DNA of 38,309 nucleotides from JBGQOG01 sp052113705 (GTDB lineage Bacteria; Pseudomonadota; Alphaproteobacteria; Rhodobacterales; Rhodobacteraceae). Made by a program: the position numbers and the translations under genes. Positions 16,046 to 23,256 of this stretch are shown piece by piece; the stretch's first letter is position 1; each line of letters begins with the position of its first letter. A model generated the notes under the pieces. That model worked only from the letters and a program-made list of their open reading frames with translations, had not been told where the DNA came from and searched no databases. The DNA lies in assembly GCF_052113705.1 (NCBI RefSeq), contig NZ_JBGQOG010000029.1, positions 1 to 38,309 of the forward strand, given 5' to 3'.

Positions 16046-17223
16046 TTGTGCCCGCCAGATTGTTTCTTGCGAATTTCGTCGAGCAGTACATTCTGGGCCG
16101 GCGTCGGCACCCAGCCCTTGCGGAATGTCAGCCCGATCGGTCGCGCGGACTGTTCAATGGCAAAGGGCAGCGCGGCAACCAGATGACGTCCGATTTCCCG
16201 GATCGCCTGAAGCCGTGAGATGCAGGCCAGATGGTCGCTTTCGGCCAGCATTTCGCGCATCAGGATCACCGAACCGGTTTCGATGATGCTTTCAGGCGGG
16301 GGCACTCCCGCCCGTTGAAACAAGAGATCGAATTGCGCGCGGGTCGGGGTGCCACTGCGGGGCACCAGCCAGGGGTAGCGGCGCAGGGCCTCAACGGTCA
16401 GCGGTGTCTGGCGCAGCACCGGATGATCTGCCCCGGAGAGCAGCACCAAGGTGTCGTCAAACAGCGCCTCTTGCTCCACATCGTCGATGGGCTGCGGGTT
16501 GCGCAAAGCCCCGATCAAAAAATCGATCTCGCCGCGCCGCAAGCCGCCCAGTAATTCTTCGTAGGGACCGTCGATCACGCTGATGGACTGGGTCGGGCGC
16601 AGGCGCCGGAAGGCGGTCAGCGCATGCGGCAGGATGTGCGACCGCGAGAGCGGCAAGGCCCCGATGACAATTTCGCCGACTTCGCGACCGGCAAGTTCGC
16701 CCAGCTCGGCATTGGCCTGATCGAGTTCGACAAAGGCCAGTTTGACCGCGCGGGCCAGGGCCAGGCAGCGACGCGTTGGGGTGATGCCATAGGGCGTGCG
16801 TTGAAAGAGCGGGCGCCCGGCCTCATGCTCCAGCTGGCTGATCGCGCGATGGACGGTTGGTTGCGCAACACCCAGCCGCCGCGCCGCCAGTGAAAAATTC
16901 TGTGCTTCGCTCGCTGCAACCAGCGCCAGCAGCTGCGGCCGTGTCGCCGTGAGTGTCAGGCGCGGGGAAACATCGGTCAGCGCCTGATCCAGCAATCCGA
17001 TCGCGCGCGCGACCCGTGCGCGGAGCATGGCACCGGCATCGGTCAGGAAAAACCCCTGCGGTGTCCGGTTGAACAGCGGCGTGCCCGCGGCCTGCTCCAA
17101 TTTACCAATTGATTGCGTCACGGCCGGTTGCGAAACAAAGCAGCGTGCGGCCGCAACCGTCGCCGATCCGCAACTGGATAGAGCCAAAAAAACGCGTAAA
17201 TGCCGTAGGTTGGGGCCAATCAT
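16039..17223 (-). CDS. LysR-type regulator with two tandem HTH domains
   Basis: A 394-residue regulator, about 90 longer than a standard LysR protein. Two complete LysR winged-helix domains are visible: residues about 6-64 (SQPAVTQSIGKLEQAAGTPLF) and about 97-155 (AQPTVHRAISQLEHEAGRPLF), followed by one effector-binding domain from about 183 (GEIVIGALPLSRSHILP). Both helix-turn-helix units retain the recognition helix pattern Q-P-x-V. It is divergent from the galB operon and lies behind the TRAP operon, so it presumably controls uptake and lower-pathway genes in response to a ring-cleavage product or the aromatic acid itself. The start is the ATG at 17223; no in-frame stop or frameshift suggests an accidental fusion. 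Confidence 0.88.
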   Translation of the reverse strand: MIGPNLRHLRVFLALSSCGSATVAAARCFVSQPAVTQSIGKLEQAAGTPLFNRTPQGFFLTDAGAMLRARVARAIGLLDQALTDVSPRLTLTATRPQLLALVAASEAQNFSLAARRLGVAQPTVHRAISQLEHEAGRPLFQRTPYGITPTRRCLALARAVKLAFVELDQANAELGELAGREVGEIVIGALPLSRSHILPHALTAFRRLRPTQSISVIDGPYEELLGGLRRGEIDFLIGALRNPQPIDDVEQEALFDDTLVLLSGADHPVLRQTPLTVEALRRYPWLVPRSGTPTRAQFDLLFQRAGVPPPESIIETGSVILMREMLAESDHLACISRLQAIREIGRHLVAALPFAIEQSARPIGLTFRKGWVPTPAQNVLLDEIRKKQSGGHNL

Positions 17224-17299
17224 TGCTGCTCTTTCGGATCCTGCTCAGTCAGGGAAGGTGCCTGTTTCTGCCGCCATTCTACATCCGCAGTCAAGATGC

Positions 17300-17320
17300 C
17301 GTATAGCATGAAATTATGAC
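17300..17320 (+). promoter_or_regulatory. Candidate operator for the tandem-HTH LysR, copy 2
   Basis: CGTATAGCATGAAATTATGAC matches the minus-strand form of the 16025-16045 dyad at 14 of 21 positions, sharing TATAGC and AAATTAT with the same spacing. It sits midway between the divergent regulator and galB, 77 bases from each start, the normal place for a LysR operator. Confidence 0.45.
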
Positions 17321-17396
17321 TGACGCCGATTTCCAATTTCCCTTTTTTCGGTATTCGGTGTGACTTTAGGGCGAAGTTGAGTTGGAGGAGGATCCG

Positions 17397-18131
17397 ATGT
17401 CGGAACAAAAGACCGCCCTGGTCATCAGCGCACATGCTGCAGATTTCGTCTGGCGTTGTGGCGGGGCGATCGCCCTGCACGCCGAAATGGGCTATAAAGT
17501 TACCGTTGCTTGTCTTTCGTTCGGCGAGCGGGGCGAGAGCGCCAAATTGTGGAAGAACCCCGGCATGACCTTGCAGCAGGTCAAAGATGCCCGCCTTGCG
17601 GAATCGGAAAAAGCCGCCAAAGCGCTGGGTGTGCATGATCTGATCTGCCTGGATCTGGGCGACTACCCGCTGCATCTGGATCAGGCCGACAAGTTCAAGC
17701 TGGTGGATGTGATCCGCGACGTGCAACCCGCGTTCATGCTGTCGCATTCGCAATATGATCCCTACAACACCGACCATATGTATGCGACGCAGGTGGCGCT
17801 GGAGTGTCGGATGATTGCGCAGGCCTGGGGCCACAATCCGGGCCAAAAGGTTCTGGGCGCGCCACAGCTTTATTTGTTTGAGCCGCATCAGACCGAACAG
17901 ATGGGCTGGAAACCGGACACTTTCCTCGACATCACCTCCGTCTGGGACAAAAAGCGCGCGGCCATCGAATGTATGGAAGGGCAAGAGCACCTGTGGGAGT
18001 TCTACACCCGTGTCGCTGAAAATCGCGCCAACCATTTCATGCGCAATTCGGGCGGCCAGTCCGGCGGTCGCAAGGCGAAATACGCCGAAGGCTTCCAGTC
18101 GATCTTCCCGCGGACGGTTGACGAGCTGTGA
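17397..18131 (+). CDS. galB: 4-oxalomesaconate hydratase, PIG-L/GalB type
   Basis: A 244-residue zinc-dependent hydratase of the PIG-L (LmbE-like) fold, matching the GalB enzyme of pseudomonad gallate catabolism, which hydrates 4-oxalomesaconate to 4-carboxy-4-hydroxy-2-oxoadipate. The metal site begins with ISAHAADFVWRCGG (the family AHxxD pattern, residues about 10-23) and continues with HSQYDPYNTDHMYA, providing the third ligand histidine. ATG 17397 is preceded by GGAGGAGG. It heads the operon, with the aldolase and tautomerase of the same route downstream, which strongly supports this assignment over a generic deacetylase. Confidence 0.88.
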   Translation: MSEQKTALVISAHAADFVWRCGGAIALHAEMGYKVTVACLSFGERGESAKLWKNPGMTLQQVKDARLAESEKAAKALGVHDLICLDLGDYPLHLDQADKFKLVDVIRDVQPAFMLSHSQYDPYNTDHMYATQVALECRMIAQAWGHNPGQKVLGAPQLYLFEPHQTEQMGWKPDTFLDITSVWDKKRAAIECMEGQEHLWEFYTRVAENRANHFMRNSGGQSGGRKAKYAEGFQSIFPRTVDEL

Positions 18132-18167
18132 GCCAAACCGGGCCGGTGGCAGGTCGTCGGCCCCCGC

Positions 18168-18193
18168 CGTCCAGCACCGCGCGGTGCTGGACG
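18168..18193. repeat. 26-base perfect palindrome in the galB-dioxygenase gap
   Basis: The arm CGTCCAGCACCGC and its exact complement abut with no loop base (18168-18193), inside the 187-base gap that separates galB from the dioxygenase. As RNA this would be a very stable hairpin. No T-run follows. A processing or attenuation element, or a dimeric protein's binding site, would each fit. Confidence 0.7.
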
Positions 18194-18318
18194 CCGTCAG
18201 TCTCGGACCGGCGCCGCGCGCGAACGGCGCTCTGCCCGAGCAAGTTGCCGCGTCCCTCGGGACAGCGGCGGGTCCCGGCAGGCATGTTGCCACCGGGCCA
18301 TTTCGGGAGGGACCTCGC

Positions 18319-19287
18319 GTGACCGAACCTTGCTTTGACATCGCCCATCTCGCTCATGTCGAGATGTACACCGATAAATTCGACGAAAGCCTCGACTTCT
18401 TCGTCAATGTCTATGGCCTGACTGTCAGTGGGCAGGACGCGCATTCCGCCTATCTGCGCGCCTGGGATGATTATGAATTTCATACGCTCAAGCTGACGCG
18501 TCATCACACCACGGGCGTGGGCCACATCGCCTATCGCGCCTCATCGCCCGCCGCTTTGGCGCGTCGGGTGGCGGCGATCGAGGCGTCTGATTTCAAAGTC
18601 ATCGGCTGGGTCGCGGGCGATCCGGGCCATGGCCGCGCCTTTCGCTTTGAAGACCCCTTTGGGCATGTGTTTGAAATCTATTACGACACAGTGAAATACG
18701 CAGCGCCCGCGAATGAAAGGCCTCAGCTGAAGAACCTCGCGCAGCGCTTTCACGCGCGCGGCGCGCATCCGCGCAGGCTTGATCACCTCAACCTGCTCTC
18801 GGCGGATGTGACCGAGTTCCGGCGCTTCATGGAAACCTGTCTCGGCGCACGGGTGACCGAGATGATCCAGCTCGACAATGGCCGTCTGGGCGGATGCTGG
18901 TTCACGGTGAACAACAAAACCTATGATCTGGCCTGTACTGAGGAGCATGGCGGCGCCAGCGCGCGCCTGCACCACGTTACCTATGCCACCGACACCCGCG
19001 AAGAGATTTTGCGCGCCGCCGATATTTTTTTGGAAAACGGCGTGCACATCGAAACCGGGCCGCACAAGCACGCCATTCAAGGCACCTTCTTCCTCTATGT
19101 CTGGGAGCCTGCGGGCAACCGGGTTGAACTGGCCAATTCCGGTGCGCGGCTGATCCTCGCGCCCGATTGGGAGCCGGTGGTCTGGACCGAGACTGACCGC
19201 AAAAAGGGGCAGGCCTGGGGGCTGAAAACCATCGAATCCTTTCACACCCATGGCACGCCGCCGGTGGCGGGCAAGCAGGAGCATTAA
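18319..19287 (+). CDS. VOC-family (type I) extradiol ring-cleavage dioxygenase
   Basis: A 322-residue two-domain enzyme resembling catechol 2,3-dioxygenase and homoprotocatechuate 2,3-dioxygenase. The expected Fe(II) ligands are present in the C-terminal domain: H156 (RRLDHLNLL), the RLHHV pair at 218-219, and E270 (GNRVELANS), with Tyr260 at the position of the conserved active-site tyrosine. By alignment from memory, the second-sphere catalytic histidine of this family (HPCD H200) is Tyr202 (KTYDLAC). I choose GTG 18319 because GGGAGG lies at the right distance; longer in-frame extensions run into galB. It is two bases upstream of the aldolase gene, in an operon whose other enzymes use the ring-cleavage product of gallate. 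Substrate assignment to gallate is inference. Confidence 0.85.
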   Translation: MTEPCFDIAHLAHVEMYTDKFDESLDFFVNVYGLTVSGQDAHSAYLRAWDDYEFHTLKLTRHHTTGVGHIAYRASSPAALARRVAAIEASDFKVIGWVAGDPGHGRAFRFEDPFGHVFEIYYDTVKYAAPANERPQLKNLAQRFHARGAHPRRLDHLNLLSADVTEFRRFMETCLGARVTEMIQLDNGRLGGCWFTVNNKTYDLACTEEHGGASARLHHVTYATDTREEILRAADIFLENGVHIETGPHKHAIQGTFFLYVWEPAGNRVELANSGARLILAPDWEPVVWTETDRKKGQAWGLKTIESFHTHGTPPVAGKQEH

Positions 19288-19289
19288 GC

Positions 19290-19961
19290 ATGGCTGTCGT
19301 TGTTCAAAATATTCCCCGGGCGGATGCCGCCACCATCGCGGGCCTCGCGACAGCCGGTGTGGCAACGGTACATGAAGCGCAAGGCCGGATCGGCTGCCTC
19401 GCGTCCTACATGCGCCCGATCTACAGCGGGTCCCGCATCGCGGGTTCTGCGGTGACCATTTCGGCACCCCCGGGCGACAACTGGATGTTGCATGTGGCGA
19501 TTGAGCAGTTGCAGGCGGGGGATATTCTCGTTCTGGCGCCCAACTCGCCTTGCGATAACGGCTATTTCGGGGATCTGCTGGCCACCTCGGCGATGGCGCG
19601 GGGCTGTCAGGGGCTGGTGATTGACGCAGGCGTGCGCGACATTCGCGACCTGAAGGAAATGGGGTTTCCGGTTTGGTCAAAGGCGGTGTCGGCGCAGGGC
19701 ACGGTGAAGGAGACGCTGGGCTCGGTCAACGTGCCCATCGTCTGCGCGGGGGCGATGATTGACGCGGGTGATATCATCGTGGCGGATGATGACGGGGTTT
19801 GCGTCGTCAAATACGCGGATGCCGAGGCGGTATTGGCGGCGGCGCGCCTGCGGATGGACGCGGAAGAGGGCAAGCGGCGGCGGCTGGCCTCGGGCGAACT
19901 TGGCCTCGACATCTATGCGATGCGCGACAAGCTGGCGGCGAAAGGGTTGAAATATGTCTGA
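19290..19961 (+). CDS. galC: 4-carboxy-4-hydroxy-2-oxoadipate aldolase / oxaloacetate decarboxylase
   Basis: A 223-residue class II aldolase of the RraA-like fold (GalC/LigK/HMG-CHA aldolase), cleaving 4-carboxy-4-hydroxy-2-oxoadipate to pyruvate and oxaloacetate and often decarboxylating the latter. Family signatures are the ATVHEAQGRIG region near residues 26-36, the metal/pyruvate site GDLLATSAMARGCQGLVIDAG around residues 93-113 containing the conserved GxRD (AGVRDIRD), and GDIIVADDDGVCVV near 155. AGGAG precedes the ATG. It is two bases from the dioxygenase stop and overlaps the next gene by eight bases, so the operon is tightly coupled. Confidence 0.9.
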   Translation: MAVVVQNIPRADAATIAGLATAGVATVHEAQGRIGCLASYMRPIYSGSRIAGSAVTISAPPGDNWMLHVAIEQLQAGDILVLAPNSPCDNGYFGDLLATSAMARGCQGLVIDAGVRDIRDLKEMGFPVWSKAVSAQGTVKETLGSVNVPIVCAGAMIDAGDIIVADDDGVCVVKYADAEAVLAAARLRMDAEEGKRRRLASGELGLDIYAMRDKLAAKGLKYV

Positions 19962-21030
19962 GGATCTCCGCCCCGGCGCTGAGGGCATTCCCTGTCTCTG
20001 GATGCGGGGCGGTACCTCGAAAGGGGCGTATTTTCTGGCCTCTGATCTGCCGTCGGACCCTGCGCTGCGCGATGATCTGTTGCTGCGGATCATGGGCAGC
20101 CCGGACCCGCAGCAGATCGACGGGATCGGCGGCGCGGACCCGCTGACCTCAAAAGTGGCGGTGCTGGCGCCGTCGTCACGCCCCGATGCCGACGTCGACT
20201 ATCTCTTCTTGCAGGTCTTTGTCGATCAGGCACTGGTCTCAGACGCGCAGGGCTGCGGAAACATTCTGGCGGGGGTTGGCCCCGCCGCGATTGAGCGTGG
20301 ACTGGTGCCGGTGACGGGTGCGCAAACCCCGGTGCGGATCCATATGCTGAACACCGGCGAGATCGCCCTGGCGCGGATTGCCACGCCGCAGGGGCGCGTC
20401 AGCTATAGGGGGGCGGCAGCGATTGACGGCGTGCCGGGACAGGCCGCCGCGGTGCCGCTGATGTTTCAGAACATCGCAGGTTCGATGTGCGGTGCTTTGT
20501 TGCCGACGGGGAATGCCGTGGATGTGGTGCAGGGGGTCGCCTGCACGCTGATCGACAATGGCATGCCCATTGTGCTGATGGCGGCGGCGGATTTTGGCAT
20601 CACGGGCCGCGAGACCCGCGCAGATCTGGAGGCCAATGCCGATCTGAAAGCCCGGCTGGAGGCGATCCGGCTGGAGGTAGGGCCGATGATGAATTTGGGG
20701 GACGTGGCTGCAAAATCAGTGCCGAAAATGACATTGGTTTCGGCACCGACATCCGGAGGGGCGATTTCGACGCGCAGCTTTATCCCTCACCGCTGTCACG
20801 CGACCATCGGCGTTTTTGCGGCGGTTTCGGTTGCCACGGCCTGCACTTTGCCGGGCTCGCCCGCCGCGGCGCTGGCGATGATGCCGCACGATGGCCGCTT
20901 TTTGGTTGAGCATCCGACTGGCGGCGCAGAGGTGCTGATTGAACAGGATGCGGCGGGGGAGGTTGTCGGCGCGGGCATACTGCGCACGGCACGCAAATTG
21001 TTTGATGGCCGGGTTTTTCCCCGCGATTAA
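19954..21030 (+). CDS. galD: 4-oxalomesaconate tautomerase (PrpF/GalD family)
   Basis: A 358-residue protein of the PrpF family (diaminopimelate-epimerase-like fold) that interconverts keto and enol forms of 4-oxalomesaconate after ring opening of gallate. Typical family features are CLWMRGGTSKGAYF near residue 14, DGIGGADPLTSKVAV near 50, and the Cys-containing DAQGCGNILAGVGP near residue 94, where the catalytic cysteine lies. Length agrees with GalD. Its start lies inside galC. The tautomerase together with the GalB- and GalC-type genes defines a gallate-type lower pathway rather than a protocatechuate 4,5-route, whose dehydrogenase and lactonase are absent here. Confidence 0.88.
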   Translation: MSEDLRPGAEGIPCLWMRGGTSKGAYFLASDLPSDPALRDDLLLRIMGSPDPQQIDGIGGADPLTSKVAVLAPSSRPDADVDYLFLQVFVDQALVSDAQGCGNILAGVGPAAIERGLVPVTGAQTPVRIHMLNTGEIALARIATPQGRVSYRGAAAIDGVPGQAAAVPLMFQNIAGSMCGALLPTGNAVDVVQGVACTLIDNGMPIVLMAAADFGITGRETRADLEANADLKARLEAIRLEVGPMMNLGDVAAKSVPKMTLVSAPTSGGAISTRSFIPHRCHATIGVFAAVSVATACTLPGSPAAALAMMPHDGRFLVEHPTGGAEVLIEQDAAGEVVGAGILRTARKLFDGRVFPRD

Positions 21031-21100
21031 AGCGCTTGGGATTGCCTGCCGCTCCTCGTGCTTTAGTTGAACCAAGCTTGGCGAGATGTCATCGTCAGGC

Positions 21101-21132
21101 CTCGTCTGCATTAGCGGCAGGGAGCAGACGAG
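21101..21132 (+). terminator. Candidate terminator hairpin after galD
   Basis: CTCGTCTGC (21101-21109) and GCAGACGAG (21124-21132) make a perfect nine-base stem with a 14-base loop, 70 bases beyond the galD stop. No T-run follows, so rho-independent termination is uncertain. Confidence 0.45.
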
Positions 21133-21640
21133 AGGCGAATATGCGAAACGGGTTCGCGTTCAGTTTGGCGTCCTCTGGCGGTCGAAAAGCAGTGGACTGT
21201 ACGGGGTTCCTCGCTCGACAGGTCGGAATAGCTCACTGGATACATGCCCATCACGACAAAGACGTAGGCATGTTGTAAGCTGCTGCACAGCGCCAATCCG
21301 GATAACTCTGCGGCGCTCTTCCGAGATGCTCGCCATGTCGCGCGGCCCGTAAAGGTACTGCCGCGCTGTGGGTTCGGCACCGAGCGACGCGCGGTTATCC
21401 TCCTGCACCAGCCTGTGCAGCGTGTCGTGGGAAACAGCGTTCCGCTTATGTGTAGGTCGAGATGTGGCATAGGCGTCGCGTCTCCGTTAGCATTAGACCT
21501 GAGGCGACTTTTGGATTTGCGCGGCTAGAACCCAGTCTCTGCGTTGAGCCGATCTAATTTTGGCTAGAGATCAAGTGGTACAGGCGCAGTGAATTTACAT
21601 AACTATCATTACAGGGGAATTTTTTGTAGCCGCAAAGTTA
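21133..21640. other. Junction region between the catabolic block and the island
   Basis: No confident gene. A minus-strand frame (about 21160-21408) reads as a smooth protein-like stretch (RASLGAEPTARQYLYGPRDM, then SEERRRVIRIGAVQQLTTC) without an obvious start codon context. It may be a fragment of a larger lost gene; I do not recognise the family. The region marks the change from catabolic DNA to insertion-sequence debris. Confidence 0.4.
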
Positions 21641-21722
21641 AACTGTCCCACATCTGCAAATTAGAAGTGTCACACTTCCCCTGTGCCTTACAGGACTGGA
21701 GTGGACCGTGGGATTGGTGTTG

Positions 21723-22247
21723 ATGAGTGAGCGAGATCTGAACCGGGTCGAGATTTTGAGCCAGGTTGTGCAAGGCCGCATGACAGCATCGAATGCGGCG
21801 AACCTGCTGGCGTTGAGCCGAAGGCAGGTGCAACGCTTGCTAAAGAGCTTTCGAACGGAAGGCCCGGCCTCGATCCGGCACAAAGCGCGAGGCCGAGCGT
21901 CGAACAAACGGATCGACCCGGCGGTGCGCGCTTTGGCAGTGACGTTGGTGCAGAAACAGTATGCCGACTTCGGACCGACGCTGGCGACCGAGAAGCTTGC
22001 CGAGGACCATGGCCTGAAGGTGTCTCGGGAGATGCTGCGCAAGTGGATGCAAGAAGCTGGGATATGGCTTTCGCGAAAGCAGCGTCGCACGTTTCACCAC
22101 CCGCGCAGCCGGTCAGGGCTTCGATGCGTGAGGTCTCCGCCCTGCCCGGCTGCGCTCACGGCGAGCCAGGTGGGACATTTCTGCTTTGCAAACCACGCGA
22201 CATTTCAACTTGGTTGCAACAATTTTCTGATGGCGGTCACATTCTAA
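21723..22247 (+). pseudogene. ISNCY-like transposase, internally deleted
   Basis: The first ~127 residues are the N-terminal part of an ISNCY-type transposase: MSERDLNRVEILSQVVQGR, a helix-turn-helix around ASNAANLLALSRRQVQRLL, and the linker through REMLRKWMQEAGIWLSRK. After RRTFHHPR (about 22104) homology ends, where the catalytic DDE domain should begin, and the frame runs into unrelated sequence and stops at 22247. Sequence around 22170-22210 (GTGGGACATTTCTGC) resembles the element's own terminal repeats, so the catalytic core seems deleted while the ends remain. Not functional by itself. Confidence 0.75.
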
Positions 22248-22298
22248 TCTGGGTTGCGACAAATCCCCTATCTTGCTGGAAAGCAAGGAGATCGGAAG

Positions 22299-22422
22299 AT
22301 GGCCCACACTGAGTTGAGTTTGCGCGAACGACGCACGATCGAGGACATGTTGAGCGCCAAGATACCTGTGACCGAAATCGCGGTTGAGATCGGCCGGCAT
22401 CGTGCGACAGTGTATCGCAAGA
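22299..22422 (+). pseudogene. IS30-family transposase fragment
   Basis: Only the N-terminal helix-turn-helix of an IS30-type transposase is present: MAHTELSLRERRTIEDML, then EIAVEIGRHRATVYRK. The frame is interrupted at about 22422, where a typical IS5-family end (GGCTTTGTTGCG) begins, so another element inserted into or replaced the rest. The catalytic domain is missing. Confidence 0.75.
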
Positions 22423-22655
22423 GGCTTTGTTGCGAAAATCGGGTGAGGGGCAGACTTCCCCTTACCCCGAACAGACTCATCCTACCGGCTCTGTAACGGG
22501 TATGCCAAGAACGATGTAGCGGTTGAGCACAGCGACGCGGACCTGGATTTCCGCGACCTGGCGATTAAAGTCTCGGGCCATCAGGGATTGGCCCAAGAGT
22601 TTGATGCAGTTCATCTTGCTCTCAACGTGGCTCCTGCGGTGATAGCTGAGAAGAA
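22423..22655 (-). pseudogene. IS5-family transposase C-terminal fragment
   Basis: On the minus strand the last ~57 codons of an IS5-type transposase can be read, ending at a TGA at 22477-22479: YHRRSHVESKMNCIKLLGQ, then LMARDFNRQVAEIQVRVAVL, the usual C-terminal pattern of this family. The plus-strand end of the element, GGCTTTGTTGCG, starts at 22423. The N-terminal two-thirds, with most of the catalytic domain, is lost near 22655. Confidence 0.75.
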
Positions 22656-22776
22656 CTGCCTAAGAAACACCCAAAGCGTTCCTCGGCCCATCTCGGTCAC
22701 TCAACCTGGCCTAAACATGCTGCGTTGCGGCATGCCAGGCCGGAGCTTCGCTGCACCCAGAAAGTCGGGTGGAGTG

Positions 22777-23256
22777 CTAGGTTTCGCGCTCTGCATTCAA
22801 GGCAGACCATGCGTTGGCCTCATGAAGTGACACATGCAATCCCTTGGGAAACTCTGCTGTGCCGACGATCACCATTAAGAATGCATTCAAATCATGCTTC
22901 GAGCGAACGAAAAGGTCGGCCATTGATGAGAGGTCGGTGCCAGACGGAGCTGGAACTGCTTGAGGGTGCGTGTGCCAATCTCCGAGGTAGTGCAACCCAG
23001 ACTTATGTAGCTTGCTGATTTCAAGTCGTTCCGCAAAGCGATCGGCGACAAAAAAGAACCTTCCACGTCGATCGGAAACTCTTGGACCGGTCGCACGCTT
23101 AAGCTTTACTGACTGGCCTTCAACTACCCCAAATAGCTGACCGCCAGATTCAGGCATCTTCGGATCCGACTGTCGCCATTTAACAAAGTGATCGACAACA
23201 TTCTGTTCTAGCACCAGAACTTGCCCGCTCTCTCCAATGGGATAGCGAATACTCAT
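22777..23256 (-). CDS. cap3: CBASS Cap3: JAMM/JAB-family deconjugating peptidase
   Basis: A 159-residue zinc isopeptidase-like protein. The full JAMM motif is present: E36 (PESGGQLFG), H95-x-H97 (GDWHTHP), S105 and D108 (SGTD), in the exact HxHx7SxxD spacing. In type II CBASS, Cap3 reverses the conjugation that Cap2 places on the CD-NTase C-terminus. ATG 23256 overlaps the Cap2 stop as ATGA, with GGAGG just upstream. It is the last gene of the minus-strand CBASS operon and abuts insertion-sequence debris. Confidence 0.9.
   Translation of the reverse strand: MSIRYPIGESGQVLVLEQNVVDHFVKWRQSDPKMPESGGQLFGVVEGQSVKLKRATGPRVSDRRGRFFFVADRFAERLEISKLHKSGLHYLGDWHTHPQAVPAPSGTDLSSMADLFVRSKHDLNAFLMVIVGTAEFPKGLHVSLHEANAWSALNAERET

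Noticed and set aside
17397..18131. Calling the PIG-L protein a generic N-acetylglucosaminyl deacetylase
   Set aside because: Operon context with GalC- and GalD-type enzymes, plus the AHAADFVWRCGG metal site, fits GalB hydratase far better.
17815..18318. N-terminal extension of the dioxygenase frame into galB
   Set aside because: The extension is out-of-frame galB sequence and low-complexity gap sequence; GTG 18319 with GGGAGG upstream begins exactly where VOC homology starts.
17220..18341. A 373-codon minus-strand frame opposite galB
   Set aside because: GalB on the plus strand has clear metal motifs and a strong ribosome binding site; the antisense frame would also overlap the LysR promoter.
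19290..19961. Calling the RraA-fold protein a ribonuclease E regulator or a methyltransferase
   Set aside because: It keeps the aldolase active-site pattern (GLVIDAGVRD) and is in a gallate-type operon.
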